Below are positions 7,831 to 15,202 of a stretch of DNA of 56,387 nt, piece after piece. The position numbers and the translations under genes were made by a program. This DNA comes from Pseudomonas putida. GTDB taxonomy: Bacteria > Pseudomonadota > Gammaproteobacteria > Pseudomonadales > Pseudomonadaceae. The notes under the pieces are model-generated. The model searched no databases. It worked only from the letters and a program-made list of their open reading frames with translations, and was not told the DNA's origin. Within the stretch, counting starts at the first letter, position 1; every line of letters starts with the position of its first letter. The stretch is taken from the NCBI RefSeq assembly GCF_028682635.1, contig NZ_JANHLK010000033.1, positions 1 through 56,387 on the forward strand. Direction: 5' to 3'.

Positions 7831-8958
7831 ATGTTAAAAAACCTTATTGATCTCAGAAGCTCAAACGAAGCGCTCACCCAATACACCGAGCGTTACGACC
7901 ACCTGCTCCCGCCGCCCTCTCCTCAACTACGTCAGCGCATGGATCCTATATTGCAGCCGGACGCACCCAGATTTCCGGTCAGGAAGCCAGAGTGGCTGAC
8001 CTCAAGGCCTTGCACCGTCACTCAGGAGCAGGCGCTGGACCGCGCAAAGGGCTGCCTGCTGGGGCTCGCGATTGGCGACGCCGTGGGTACAACGCTCGAG
8101 TTTCTGCCCCGTGATCGTGAACATGTCAGTGACATGGTTGGCGGTGGCCCTTTCAAGCTGAAACCGGGAGAGTGGACTGACGATACGAGCATGGCACTGG
8201 CTCTCGCAGACACCTACGTGGCAAACAAGGAATTCGATTTCCGCGACTACACGCAGAGGCTTTGTCGCTGGTATAAAAATGGCGAAAACAGCCATAACGG
8301 AAAGTGCTTTGACATTGGCAACGCCACTCGTACCGCGCTTGAAGGTCGATTGGCGCAGGGCGTCGACTGGTACGGCAACGATCATCCATCCACAGCCGGC
8401 AACGGGTCGATCATCAGGCTGGCACCGACCGCCATTTACCGTCGCCACTCCTTGTCCGGTACCTGGCGGGAAAGCGCGGCACAAAGTCGTTGCACTCACA
8501 GGGCAGCAGAAGCCGTAAATTGCTGCGAACTGCTCGGCGCTCAACTGCACCTGGCCCTCAATGGCGCGGACAAGGAGGAAGCCTTGTCGTCAATGGTTCG
8601 CGCGTTATATCCCCGCCCCTTGATCATCAACGCTGGCGAATACAAACAAAAAAACCGCGATCAGATCCGCTCCTCCGGCTATGTTATCGATACGCTGGAA
8701 GCCGCTCTGTGGGCGGTCTGGAACACCGACAACTTCAAGGATGCAATCCTGTTGGCGGCCAATCTGGCGGACGACGCCGACAGCGTGGCAGCTACCGCCG
8801 GCCAGATAGCCGGGGCACTGTACGGGGTGACGGGCATGCCTGAAGAATGGGTCAAAACGGTCGCCTGGTCAGAACACATTCAAGACCTGGCGCAAAAGCT
8901 ATTCGAAAGCGCCCCACTCCATGACGAGATGGACGTAGTGATTTATGGGAATCGTTGA
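7831..8958 (+). CDS. ADP-ribosylglycohydrolase (DraG family), possible T6SS immunity enzyme
   Basis: 375 residues from ATG 7831; a TTG at 7816 and ATG 7939 are alternatives, and no start has a strong SD. DraG-family motifs: GCLLGLAIGDAVG (about 74-86), EWTDDTSMALALAD (about 114-127), and a late acidic motif ADDADSVAATAGQIAGALYG that provides metal-binding aspartates. Such enzymes remove ADP-ribose from proteins or nucleic acids, using two Mg ions. The roughly 70-residue N-terminal extension before the first motif is notable: in the known immunity enzyme Tri1, an N-terminal extension blocks the toxin active site. No ADP-ribosyltransferase gene is visible here, so this would be an orphan. It lies between a SUKH pair and other island genes. 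The enzyme family is firm; the immunity role is inferred. Confidence 0.88.
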   Translation: MLKNLIDLRSSNEALTQYTERYDHLLPPPSPQLRQRMDPILQPDAPRFPVRKPEWLTSRPCTVTQEQALDRAKGCLLGLAIGDAVGTTLEFLPRDREHVSDMVGGGPFKLKPGEWTDDTSMALALADTYVANKEFDFRDYTQRLCRWYKNGENSHNGKCFDIGNATRTALEGRLAQGVDWYGNDHPSTAGNGSIIRLAPTAIYRRHSLSGTWRESAAQSRCTHRAAEAVNCCELLGAQLHLALNGADKEEALSSMVRALYPRPLIINAGEYKQKNRDQIRSSGYVIDTLEAALWAVWNTDNFKDAILLAANLADDADSVAATAGQIAGALYGVTGMPEEWVKTVAWSEHIQDLAQKLFESAPLHDEMDVVIYGNR

Positions 8959-9000
8959 AACGACACGGATAAATACCCCAGCCACCAGATCAAGGACACG

Positions 9001-9264
9001 ATGAAATTCAGTGACGTATTCACGTGCCGTGAACACATGTTTGCCTTAGGCGTCGAGGAGACTACAGGTCGCCTTTACCTGTCGATTCCGGTCAGCAACG
9101 GCATGGTCGACTACGAGGAGTATTACCAAATTGACCGGGCACGCTTCGATCTTTTCCAAACGGATCTTGATACAGCCCTGGCGTTTGCCATGAGATGTCG
9201 CCGCAGAGAGCTGGATGATCTGCTGATTGTGCAACCGGGGGCCAATAGAGGAACGGCTATCTAA
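9001..9264 (+). CDS. Small conserved-looking protein of unknown function
   Basis: 87 residues: starts MKFSDVFTCREHMFALGVEE, then LYLSIPVSNGMVDYEEYYQI, ending with a basic, helical tail (MRCRRRELDDLLIV). Good SD (AAGGA) 7 nt before ATG 9001, and 43 nt after the ADP-ribosylglycohydrolase stop, so probably the same transcript. It has no signal peptide or membrane segment. I do not recognise a named domain. Its size, acidic centre and position suggest it accompanies the glycohydrolase or is another immunity-like protein. That is inference only. Confidence 0.7.
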   Translation: MKFSDVFTCREHMFALGVEETTGRLYLSIPVSNGMVDYEEYYQIDRARFDLFQTDLDTALAFAMRCRRRELDDLLIVQPGANRGTAI

Positions 9265-9332
9265 GGCAAGCTCGTCACTTCGTCCCCGTGGACCGCTGCC
9301 CTCAAAATCAAAACCCTTGAACGGCTACCCCC

Positions 9333-10241
9333 ATGTCAAAACTACTGCATCGTTTGAAAACCCTTTTCGGACAAAAGACCGCTCCTCCACCCGCCTCCAC
9401 CGAGCAGGTTGTCGATGCAGCCCCCCAGACCGAAGTGGACAAGCCACTTTCCCGAGTGGAAAGGAACCTGTCCTGGCTACCGATCAATCGTGAGCCAGAA
9501 GTGTTTGTCCCGCTGATGCCCCCCGCCTGCCCGGACCTGACGCTTGTGGATGCCCTCCTGTTGCAGCGTTATCGGGTTTTCGTCATAGCGAATGACCCGG
9601 CCGACCGGACATCAGAGACTACGATAAACCGCGATTACGCCAGCCAACTGGCGAGTGACTTGTACGGCAAAGCGACAGATCTTGGTTATTGTCGAGGCAC
9701 TGAGTCCTCGTTCGAGATCTATTGGCTCACGCAATGTGCGGCGATTGTTTCGCTGCTGTCCCATGGACCAGAATCAGAACAATTCCTGACCTATAGAAAA
9801 CGCGTTGGTTATGATCGAGACTCTGCCCAGACCGGTGAGCAGGTTCGAATGTTTGATGAGTACGTAGCGTCGCGCAGCTATCAAACCGCTGGAGCCGGGA
9901 AGGACCGTCTTCTGAAAACGCCGACAACTGCCCTCGACTACATTGACAATGCGATCACCATCACCGCCCTGAGGTACAACGGCTGTCCAGAGTTCCAGAT
10001 TTACTCAAGCTCGCTGATCCAATTGCAATTCATCAAAAACGTGTTGCTGGGCGTTGAAAAAGATAAAGCCCGGTTGCACCAATTGACCATCGGCGTTTGG
10101 GCCAGCAAAGAGTTTGAAGCCGACGATCCTGAACTTGCTGGCGTACTGGGGGATGCCTTCTACATAGGCATTCAGATCGCACGCGGCCTGAAGATTCAGC
10201 TGCCTAACGGGTTGCCACCGGAAAGTCTTCCTCGCACATGA
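9333..10241 (+). CDS. Unrecognised 302-residue protein of the effector-immunity island
   Basis: 302 residues. The N-terminus is a basic amphipathic helix (MSKLLHRLKTLFGQK) followed by a Pro/Ala-rich low-complexity link (about 17-40). The body from about 55 is soluble and mixed alpha/beta, with VFVIANDPADRTSETTINRD, a central DEYVASRSYQTAG and a C-terminal helical region (FYIGIQIARGLKIQL). No signal peptide is evident. Codon use is ordinary for the genome. The RBS before ATG 9333 is weak. I could not assign a family. The N-terminal helix plus linker resembles a peripheral membrane anchor, but that is a guess. It lies in line with four other small genes on the same strand. Confidence 0.75.
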   Translation: MSKLLHRLKTLFGQKTAPPPASTEQVVDAAPQTEVDKPLSRVERNLSWLPINREPEVFVPLMPPACPDLTLVDALLLQRYRVFVIANDPADRTSETTINRDYASQLASDLYGKATDLGYCRGTESSFEIYWLTQCAAIVSLLSHGPESEQFLTYRKRVGYDRDSAQTGEQVRMFDEYVASRSYQTAGAGKDRLLKTPTTALDYIDNAITITALRYNGCPEFQIYSSSLIQLQFIKNVLLGVEKDKARLHQLTIGVWASKEFEADDPELAGVLGDAFYIGIQIARGLKIQLPNGLPPESLPRT

Positions 10242-10280
10242 AATTGCTGCGACTTCAGGGATAACGCTAGAGATAACGTC

Positions 10281-10628
10281 ATGACCGAAACCTGGTACCA
10301 CGTTGACAACGGCACCCTTTGGATAGCAGATCAATCCATTCACCTGCCTCACCCGGTCAAAGTCGCCTTGCAGCATGACGACAGGCTCGCGGTCCTGATC
10401 GAGTCCCCTTCAAATGTCATTTTCAACAAAAACATCCTTGCACTATCGAGGCATGGAAAGGTGGTTTGGTTCATCCAGGAAAGTCCCCACGGCACGCAAG
10501 CAGACAAGCCCTACATGAGTCTTCAGTGCGACAAAAACGGGGCGTTGATCGTTGGTAACTGGAATGGCCTCAGTTACTCGGTCGATTGGCACAATGGTTC
10601 CGTCAGCGTTGTGAACTTTGAGAAGTGA
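10281..10628 (+). CDS. Small beta-rich protein of unknown function
   Basis: 115 residues with alternating hydrophobic and polar residues typical of a small beta-sandwich or propeller fragment: TWYHVDNGTLWIADQSIHLP, then ALSRHGKVVWFIQESP, then NGLSYSVDWHNGSVSVVNFE at the C-terminus. No signal peptide or membrane helix. It begins 39 nt after the 302-residue gene and its stop lies 34 nt before the next start, so it is part of the same string of genes. No family recognised. A compact, soluble, single-domain protein here would fit an immunity protein, but no partner toxin is visible. Confidence 0.7.
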   Translation: MTETWYHVDNGTLWIADQSIHLPHPVKVALQHDDRLAVLIESPSNVIFNKNILALSRHGKVVWFIQESPHGTQADKPYMSLQCDKNGALIVGNWNGLSYSVDWHNGSVSVVNFEK

Positions 10629-10662
10629 TAAACCGAAAGCACGAAGGCTCAGGACTGTAGCC

Positions 10663-10941
10663 ATGAAAGACCTCCACAATATCTCCTCGAACATCGCCCG
10701 AACGGCAGAACTGCTGAGGACATTCGGCCACCCGCAATGGGCGGACAGACTCGAGGAGTGCAGCCTTGCGCTGCCCCAGGATACGACGTACGCATTGTCT
10801 CGATTCATGTCGCTGTACGGCGGCATGGGCTCTATAAACGACGTTGTCCTGTATGAAAACGCAACACCCTTGCTGGACGAAAACAACGAACTGCAAGGGC
10901 TGCTATCAGATCTTCATCGGCTTTGCGCAGGGCGCCATTGA
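10663..10941 (+). CDS. DUF6966-like small protein (putative immunity protein)
   Basis: 92 residues from ATG 10663, preceded by an AGGA motif; the frame is open upstream to 10618 but without a better start. The sequence shows the pattern I recall for DUF6966: a helix TAELLRTFGHPQWADRLEEC (about 12-31), then SRFMSLYGGMGSINDVVLYE (about 45-64). The GGMGS-x-ND turn is the most telling part. Proteins of this kind are often found in polymorphic-toxin neighbourhoods, which fits its place at the end of the island. Convergent with the M48 peptidase gene, 35 nt apart. Recognition is by memory of the motif, so moderate. Confidence 0.7.
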   Translation: MKDLHNISSNIARTAELLRTFGHPQWADRLEECSLALPQDTTYALSRFMSLYGGMGSINDVVLYENATPLLDENNELQGLLSDLHRLCAGRH

Positions 10942-10976
10942 ATCCGGCGCCCCACGTTTGCCAATGCTGAAAGCCT

Positions 10977-13142
10977 TCAGGCCTGCTCGAATCGCTGCTG
11001 CAGCAAGTGCCGCGCAGTGCCTGCATTCAGGTAGGTGCCAATCAGGTCCGCCAACTCCTGGTCCTTGAGTTTTTTGTCGTCGCGGCAGATTTGCAGCAAG
11101 TGCAGCTGGACCCAGCGCTTTTTCCTGTTGAGTTTCGCATCCGGCGAAAAGAACGAACGCGAGGCCAACTCAGGCATCGGGGCGTCGTCTTCCAGCAACA
11201 GATTCAAGTGCACCCCTTGGCCCACTTGCAGACCAAAATCGGCGACGTGCCGGATCGGCAATGGCGCCTTGAAGTTGGCGAATACGAAGTGCTCGGGCGT
11301 CAGCAACAACGCGGTCTTGTTCGCCCGCGTGAGCATGCGCAAGGAGAGCGGCAGCAGGAACGCCATGCAGATCAAGAGCAGAATGCCAACCAACTTCATT
11401 GTGGCATTCGCATCCACGAAAACCTGCGGCAGCAGGTACGGCAGGATCAGCAGGCCCAGACCCAACAGCATGAAGAACGAGAAGCAACCCAGGGTAATCC
11501 ACCCGCGCAATCGTGCGCCTTCATGCAGTCGGACTTCCTCCGTGGCATTGCCGGCATGGCTACGCAACTCCTGCACAACCGCCGCGTCCTGCTCAACGTA
11601 GTGGCCGAGGAAGTCCTCGGTAATGCGCGCACGCAATGCCTGGGGGTCGGCGAAATAGTGATCCATCGCGGCGCAGGCTTGTGCCGCGTTGATCGGGCGG
11701 GTGCCGCGGCTGACGGCCTCTTCGACCGTGACTTGCAGGGACGCCAGCCGCTCAAGATTGGAGGGATGGGTGTCCGATGGATGCGGCAGGCTGGCTGCCA
11801 TTTCCTCCTCGGGCAGGGTCAGCGGCTGCGCGGCCAATTCCTGCACGACGCTGATTGGCAAGTCGTGGGGCGGGACGTACCCGGCACCCGGGTTGGTCGC
11901 TTGCGACACACGGGTAAATACACACTGTTGCAACAACGGGTCGATGGCCGAAATACGCACCAGCGCCGAAGCGATGGCAATGTTCCCCGCCAACTGCGCG
12001 CCCGCCGCGTCCGCCGCCAGCTCCCGCACGCGACTCCAATGGTTCACCGCGTGATCGAAACGCTCCATGAAATACTCACCGAGCATGAACGCCGGCCACA
12101 GCGTCGTGCGTTGCAGCACATCGCTTTGCAGCATGGTTTCGGCAATCACGCCGAGACTGCGGCCGATACCCTCGTAGATCGGTACGAAACGCAGGCTGTA
12201 CTCGGTATCGGCACCGGCGAAGTGGGCCAGTTCGTGACCGATGACCGCGCCGGTTTCCGCCGAATCGAGCAGGCCCAGGTACAGCATCGGCACGTGCAGG
12301 GTGCGGCCCTTGAGCGCGGTGCCTGACGGCAGCAGGTTGACGTCGCTGGAGGTGACGTAAAAGCCTTCGGTCATGCCCAACACGATGTACTCGGGTGCCA
12401 GCGCACCGAGTTGATCCGCCAGCTCGCGAACACGAGCCCACAGCGCAGGCGCCTGCTCCGGTTTGACAACTTGGCCGAGAACGCTCATCGGCGTGGACTG
12501 GAACATGTGCAGCATGACCGGCAGCTGTTTGCCCATCTGCCAGATCGAATACAGGAAACCGAGCATCAGCATCAGCACGACGAGCATCAGCTTGAATTCA
12601 CCGGTGCTCATGTTCCCCATGTGCCACAGCCCCAGGCCTTCGAAACCGAGGATGGCCGCCACCGCTGCGCCCATGGCGACGATGTGCCCCACCAGCAGGT
12701 ACGGCAACAGACGGCTCACCCGGCTGAAGGTGTGCAGCAATCGTTCACGGGAATGACTCGCGCGGGCGCCGGCCCAACGCAAACCCAGCAGCCCCAGCAC
12801 GCCGACCAGCGAGGCCAGCAGGCCGAGGGCGATGGCGCCCTTGGCCAGGTTGTTCATCACGCCAGCCACCGGTTGCACGATGGTCAGTTCGTGTTCGGCC
12901 TGGATAACCCGCGATAACGCCTCGTGGACACCCATGCGTTCGCCGTTGATATCGACCTTGGCCGAGCGTGAGAACGGCTTGGCAACCATCGCTTCGATTT
13001 CGACATGCATCTCGCTCAGTTCGGCCTTGATATCAGCGAACTCCTTGATGCTCTCGGTGCTGCGCTGTAACTCCCAGACACCAAACAAGCCAAGGAAAAG
13101 CGGCAGGAGAATCAGCACGGCAATGAGTTTCAACGTTCTCAT
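10977..13142 (-). CDS. Membrane-anchored M48-family zinc metallopeptidase
   Basis: 721 residues from ATG 13142 (SD GAGG 9 nt upstream); the frame is open further upstream, but that part lacks protein character. A membrane helix at 1-22 (LIAVLILLPLFLGLFG), further helices at about 100-122, 147-166 and 184-202. The peptidase domain holds HELAH (303-307), the zinc ligands of M48, with the third ligand in the RELAADAAG segment. Two more helices lie at about 580-625 and the C-terminal 100 residues are soluble. M48 enzymes (HtpX, Ste24 types) cleave membrane or periplasmic proteins. It lies between the effector island and the T6SS operon, divergent from the latter. A link to T6SS is only positional. 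Confidence 0.9.
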   Translation of the reverse strand: MRTLKLIAVLILLPLFLGLFGVWELQRSTESIKEFADIKAELSEMHVEIEAMVAKPFSRSAKVDINGERMGVHEALSRVIQAEHELTIVQPVAGVMNNLAKGAIALGLLASLVGVLGLLGLRWAGARASHSRERLLHTFSRVSRLLPYLLVGHIVAMGAAVAAILGFEGLGLWHMGNMSTGEFKLMLVVLMLMLGFLYSIWQMGKQLPVMLHMFQSTPMSVLGQVVKPEQAPALWARVRELADQLGALAPEYIVLGMTEGFYVTSSDVNLLPSGTALKGRTLHVPMLYLGLLDSAETGAVIGHELAHFAGADTEYSLRFVPIYEGIGRSLGVIAETMLQSDVLQRTTLWPAFMLGEYFMERFDHAVNHWSRVRELAADAAGAQLAGNIAIASALVRISAIDPLLQQCVFTRVSQATNPGAGYVPPHDLPISVVQELAAQPLTLPEEEMAASLPHPSDTHPSNLERLASLQVTVEEAVSRGTRPINAAQACAAMDHYFADPQALRARITEDFLGHYVEQDAAVVQELRSHAGNATEEVRLHEGARLRGWITLGCFSFFMLLGLGLLILPYLLPQVFVDANATMKLVGILLLICMAFLLPLSLRMLTRANKTALLLTPEHFVFANFKAPLPIRHVADFGLQVGQGVHLNLLLEDDAPMPELASRSFFSPDAKLNRKKRWVQLHLLQICRDDKKLKDQELADLIGTYLNAGTARHLLQQRFEQA

Positions 13143-13837
13143 GAGACAGGGCCTCAATAGTCGCGTCGCCTTGTATCCGTGGCGAGCATAAATTCCATTT
13201 AACGAAGGCCCGAAAGCCCTCACGCTAATGCACGGCCGACACATGAAAGTTGTGAGACGCAGTCGTACCTGGCGCGTTATACAGAAATAACGGCGATATG
13301 TAACTCCGTATTGCCCGAACACTCGTTCAACAGCGCAAGGTCGCCTTGTATATCCACGGATATCTCGGGGTGCCATCACTTCGTGCCAGTAATATGACAC
13401 TTATCCTCCAATTTTTTCCTTACCGGATAATCAAGCGGGCATTAGGTGAACCGGTTCACCTTTTTTCAATTTTTTTTAGTTAAAAATTGGATCCATTTTC
13501 TTACGGAAACCATTGAATCCATTGGGTTTCAGGCACTTGAGCCATGGACATCCGGCAAATAGTGGCAAGCAGACATCATTGCGGCAGGTCACAAAAAAAA
13601 GAAAAAATCCGCGCCTCGTAGGAACTTTCCTACACATCCCGTTGCCATACACGACGTTACTGGCAACTCGATATCCATATGCCAGCATCGCACTCCCAAT
13701 GATTCCTGGCAGTGTGATTTCTTGATGTCAAACATCAGCGATCACAACTGTGAACTGGTCGAGAAATTAGTCACTGCGCCCGTACTCCCCTGTATATCCG
13801 GGTAGTCGTCGCGAAGTGTTCAAGGACGAAGTTACCG
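13143..13837. other. Divergent intergenic region between M48 peptidase and the T6SS operon
   Basis: 695 bp without a convincing gene. It should contain promoters for the M48 gene (minus) and the long T6SS operon (plus). It becomes AT-rich at about 13440-13500. Visible structures: an 18-bp perfect palindrome with T-runs (separate entry), a near-palindrome centred on TGGATCCA (13488-13495), and TCACAACTGTGA at 13742-13753. I looked for sigma-54 sites (TGGCAC-N5-TTGC) and found none with correct spacing. SD AAGGA lies upstream of ATG 13838. Confidence 0.6.
13444..13478 (+). promoter_or_regulatory. Perfect 18-bp palindrome followed by T-runs (operator or terminator)
   Basis: AGGTGAACCGGTTCACCT at 13444-13461 is perfectly self-complementary, followed by TTTTTT (13461-13466) and a second T-run (13471-13477). 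Read as RNA it forms a 6-bp stem with a CCGG loop and a U-tract, which looks like an intrinsic terminator on the plus strand. Read as DNA it could bind a dimeric regulator about 380 bp ahead of the T6SS operon. The sequence alone does not decide. Confidence 0.45.
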
Positions 13838-14590
13838 ATGACTCAGACGTTTTTTGATGTTGAAGCATTGATCAAGCTGCGAAGCCAGACCCGGGCCATT
13901 TCTGACGCGCTCAAGGCGCAGGCTTCGGACTACCTGGCGACCCTGGCTTTGCTGATCCGTCCGCAGACGTTTTTCGGTGAATACCTGCAAGGTGCGCAGC
14001 GCAGCAGCGGTCGTGAGACCCAGCACCATTTCAAGGAACTCAAGGCGCTCTACGACCGCATCGGCTCGGCCGCTCCGTTCCAGCTGGTCAACGAACTCGA
14101 AGTGCCCCTCAACCTGCTCAGTACCACCCCGCAACTGTTTGCGCTGGAGTACGACAAGATGCTGTCCCAAAGCGGCCAGTCCATTCGCATCACCAGCCCC
14201 GTGCGCTGGGTGGTCGGGTTCAGTTCGTTCGACCTGGCCCGTTTTCGCACCGTCATCAACGACCCCAATCGCAGCAGCGCCGAGCTGTACCGCTTCGTGG
14301 TGCATTACCTGGTGCTGTTCTACTGCCTGAGCAAGTCCCCCGGCATCAGCCGCTTGCTTGAAGGCCTGCGTTTTCCCGTCACCTTCGAACGCTTGAAAGA
14401 CTTCGGCGACCTGCCCTTCTGCGTCATCAGCTCGCCGGTGCGCTCGCAGTTGCCCGACGAGGCGGTGATCCGCAGCAGCACCCAGATCGCCGGTAACACC
14501 AGCTTCGAAGAATTGGTGGGACACGAAAACATCATGGAAATGAACGATGAAATTCGTCAGCGCCTGCTGCTGACGATCGAAGGAATGTAA
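13838..14590 (+). CDS. First gene of the T6SS operon, function unassigned
   Basis: 250 residues. Cytoplasmic-looking, no signal peptide; starts MTQTFFDVEALIKLRSQTRA, with a conserved-looking core (FVVHYLVLFYCLSKSPGIS, about 151-169) and VTFERLKDFGDLPFCVISSP (about 180-199). It lies 68 nt before tssB and is read in the same direction, so it is co-transcribed with the sheath genes. It is not TssA (encoded at 33583) and not Fha, PpkA or TagJ as far as I can see. I take it for a T6SS accessory (Tag-type) protein of this cluster subtype, but I cannot name it. Confidence 0.75.
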   Translation: MTQTFFDVEALIKLRSQTRAISDALKAQASDYLATLALLIRPQTFFGEYLQGAQRSSGRETQHHFKELKALYDRIGSAAPFQLVNELEVPLNLLSTTPQLFALEYDKMLSQSGQSIRITSPVRWVVGFSSFDLARFRTVINDPNRSSAELYRFVVHYLVLFYCLSKSPGISRLLEGLRFPVTFERLKDFGDLPFCVISSPVRSQLPDEAVIRSSTQIAGNTSFEELVGHENIMEMNDEIRQRLLLTIEGM

Positions 14591-14658
14591 CGCGCTCGGC
14601 CACCCATTGAACCGACACGCAAACGACTTGCAGCGAATTGTTCGCACAGGAGATCACG

Positions 14659-15192
14659 ATGGCGAAGAAGGAAAGTACCCAGCACAAACTCGACCGCGTT
14701 CGCGCGCCTCGGGTCCATATCACCTACGACGTGGATATCGGTGACGCTCAGGAAAAGAAAGAGCTGCCCTTTGTCGTCGGTGTGCTGGGCGATTTCTCCG
14801 GTAACCCGCTGGAGCCGCTGCCGAAGCTCAAGGACCGCAAGTTCATTTTCATCGATCGCGACAACTTCAACGGCGTGCTCAAGGGCATCAAGCCGCGCCT
14901 GACCTACCGCGTCGACAACACCCTGGCCAAGAACGGCACGCAGTTGGGTGTGGAGCTCAACTTCAACGCCCTCGAAGACTTCGAACCGCAGAACGTGGTC
15001 AAGCAGGTCGAGCCGCTGCGCAAGCTGCTGGAAGTGCGCAACAAGCTGGCGGACCTGCGCAACAAGATGGGCGGCAACGACAAGCTCGAAGAACTGCTGA
15101 TGGACGTGCTGCAGAACACCGAGAAGTTGAAAACCCTGGGCAAGGAATTCGGCCGTGAAGCCGCCGTGCCAGCCACCGACGACAAAGCGTAG
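14659..15192 (+). CDS. tssB: T6SS contractile sheath small subunit TssB
   Basis: 177 residues from ATG 14659 with SD AGGAG 6 nt upstream; a TTG at 14638 is a weaker start. Typical TssB/VipA: basic N-terminus (MAKKESTQHKLDRVRAPRVH), ITYDVDIGDAQEKKELPFVV, the LPKLKDRKFIFIDRDNFNGV block, and the C-terminal helix LRKLLEVRNKLADLRNKMGG. It pairs with TssC to build the sheath that contracts and drives the Hcp tube outward. Its TAG stop (15190-15192) overlaps the SD of tssC, which suggests coupled translation. Confidence 0.98.
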   Translation: MAKKESTQHKLDRVRAPRVHITYDVDIGDAQEKKELPFVVGVLGDFSGNPLEPLPKLKDRKFIFIDRDNFNGVLKGIKPRLTYRVDNTLAKNGTQLGVELNFNALEDFEPQNVVKQVEPLRKLLEVRNKLADLRNKMGGNDKLEELLMDVLQNTEKLKTLGKEFGREAAVPATDDKA

Positions 15193-15202
15193 GAGCCTGA
15201 CG

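Noticed and set aside
13401..13837. Sigma-54 promoter for the T6SS operon
   Set aside because: Several TGGCA segments are present, but none has a GC element at the right spacing.
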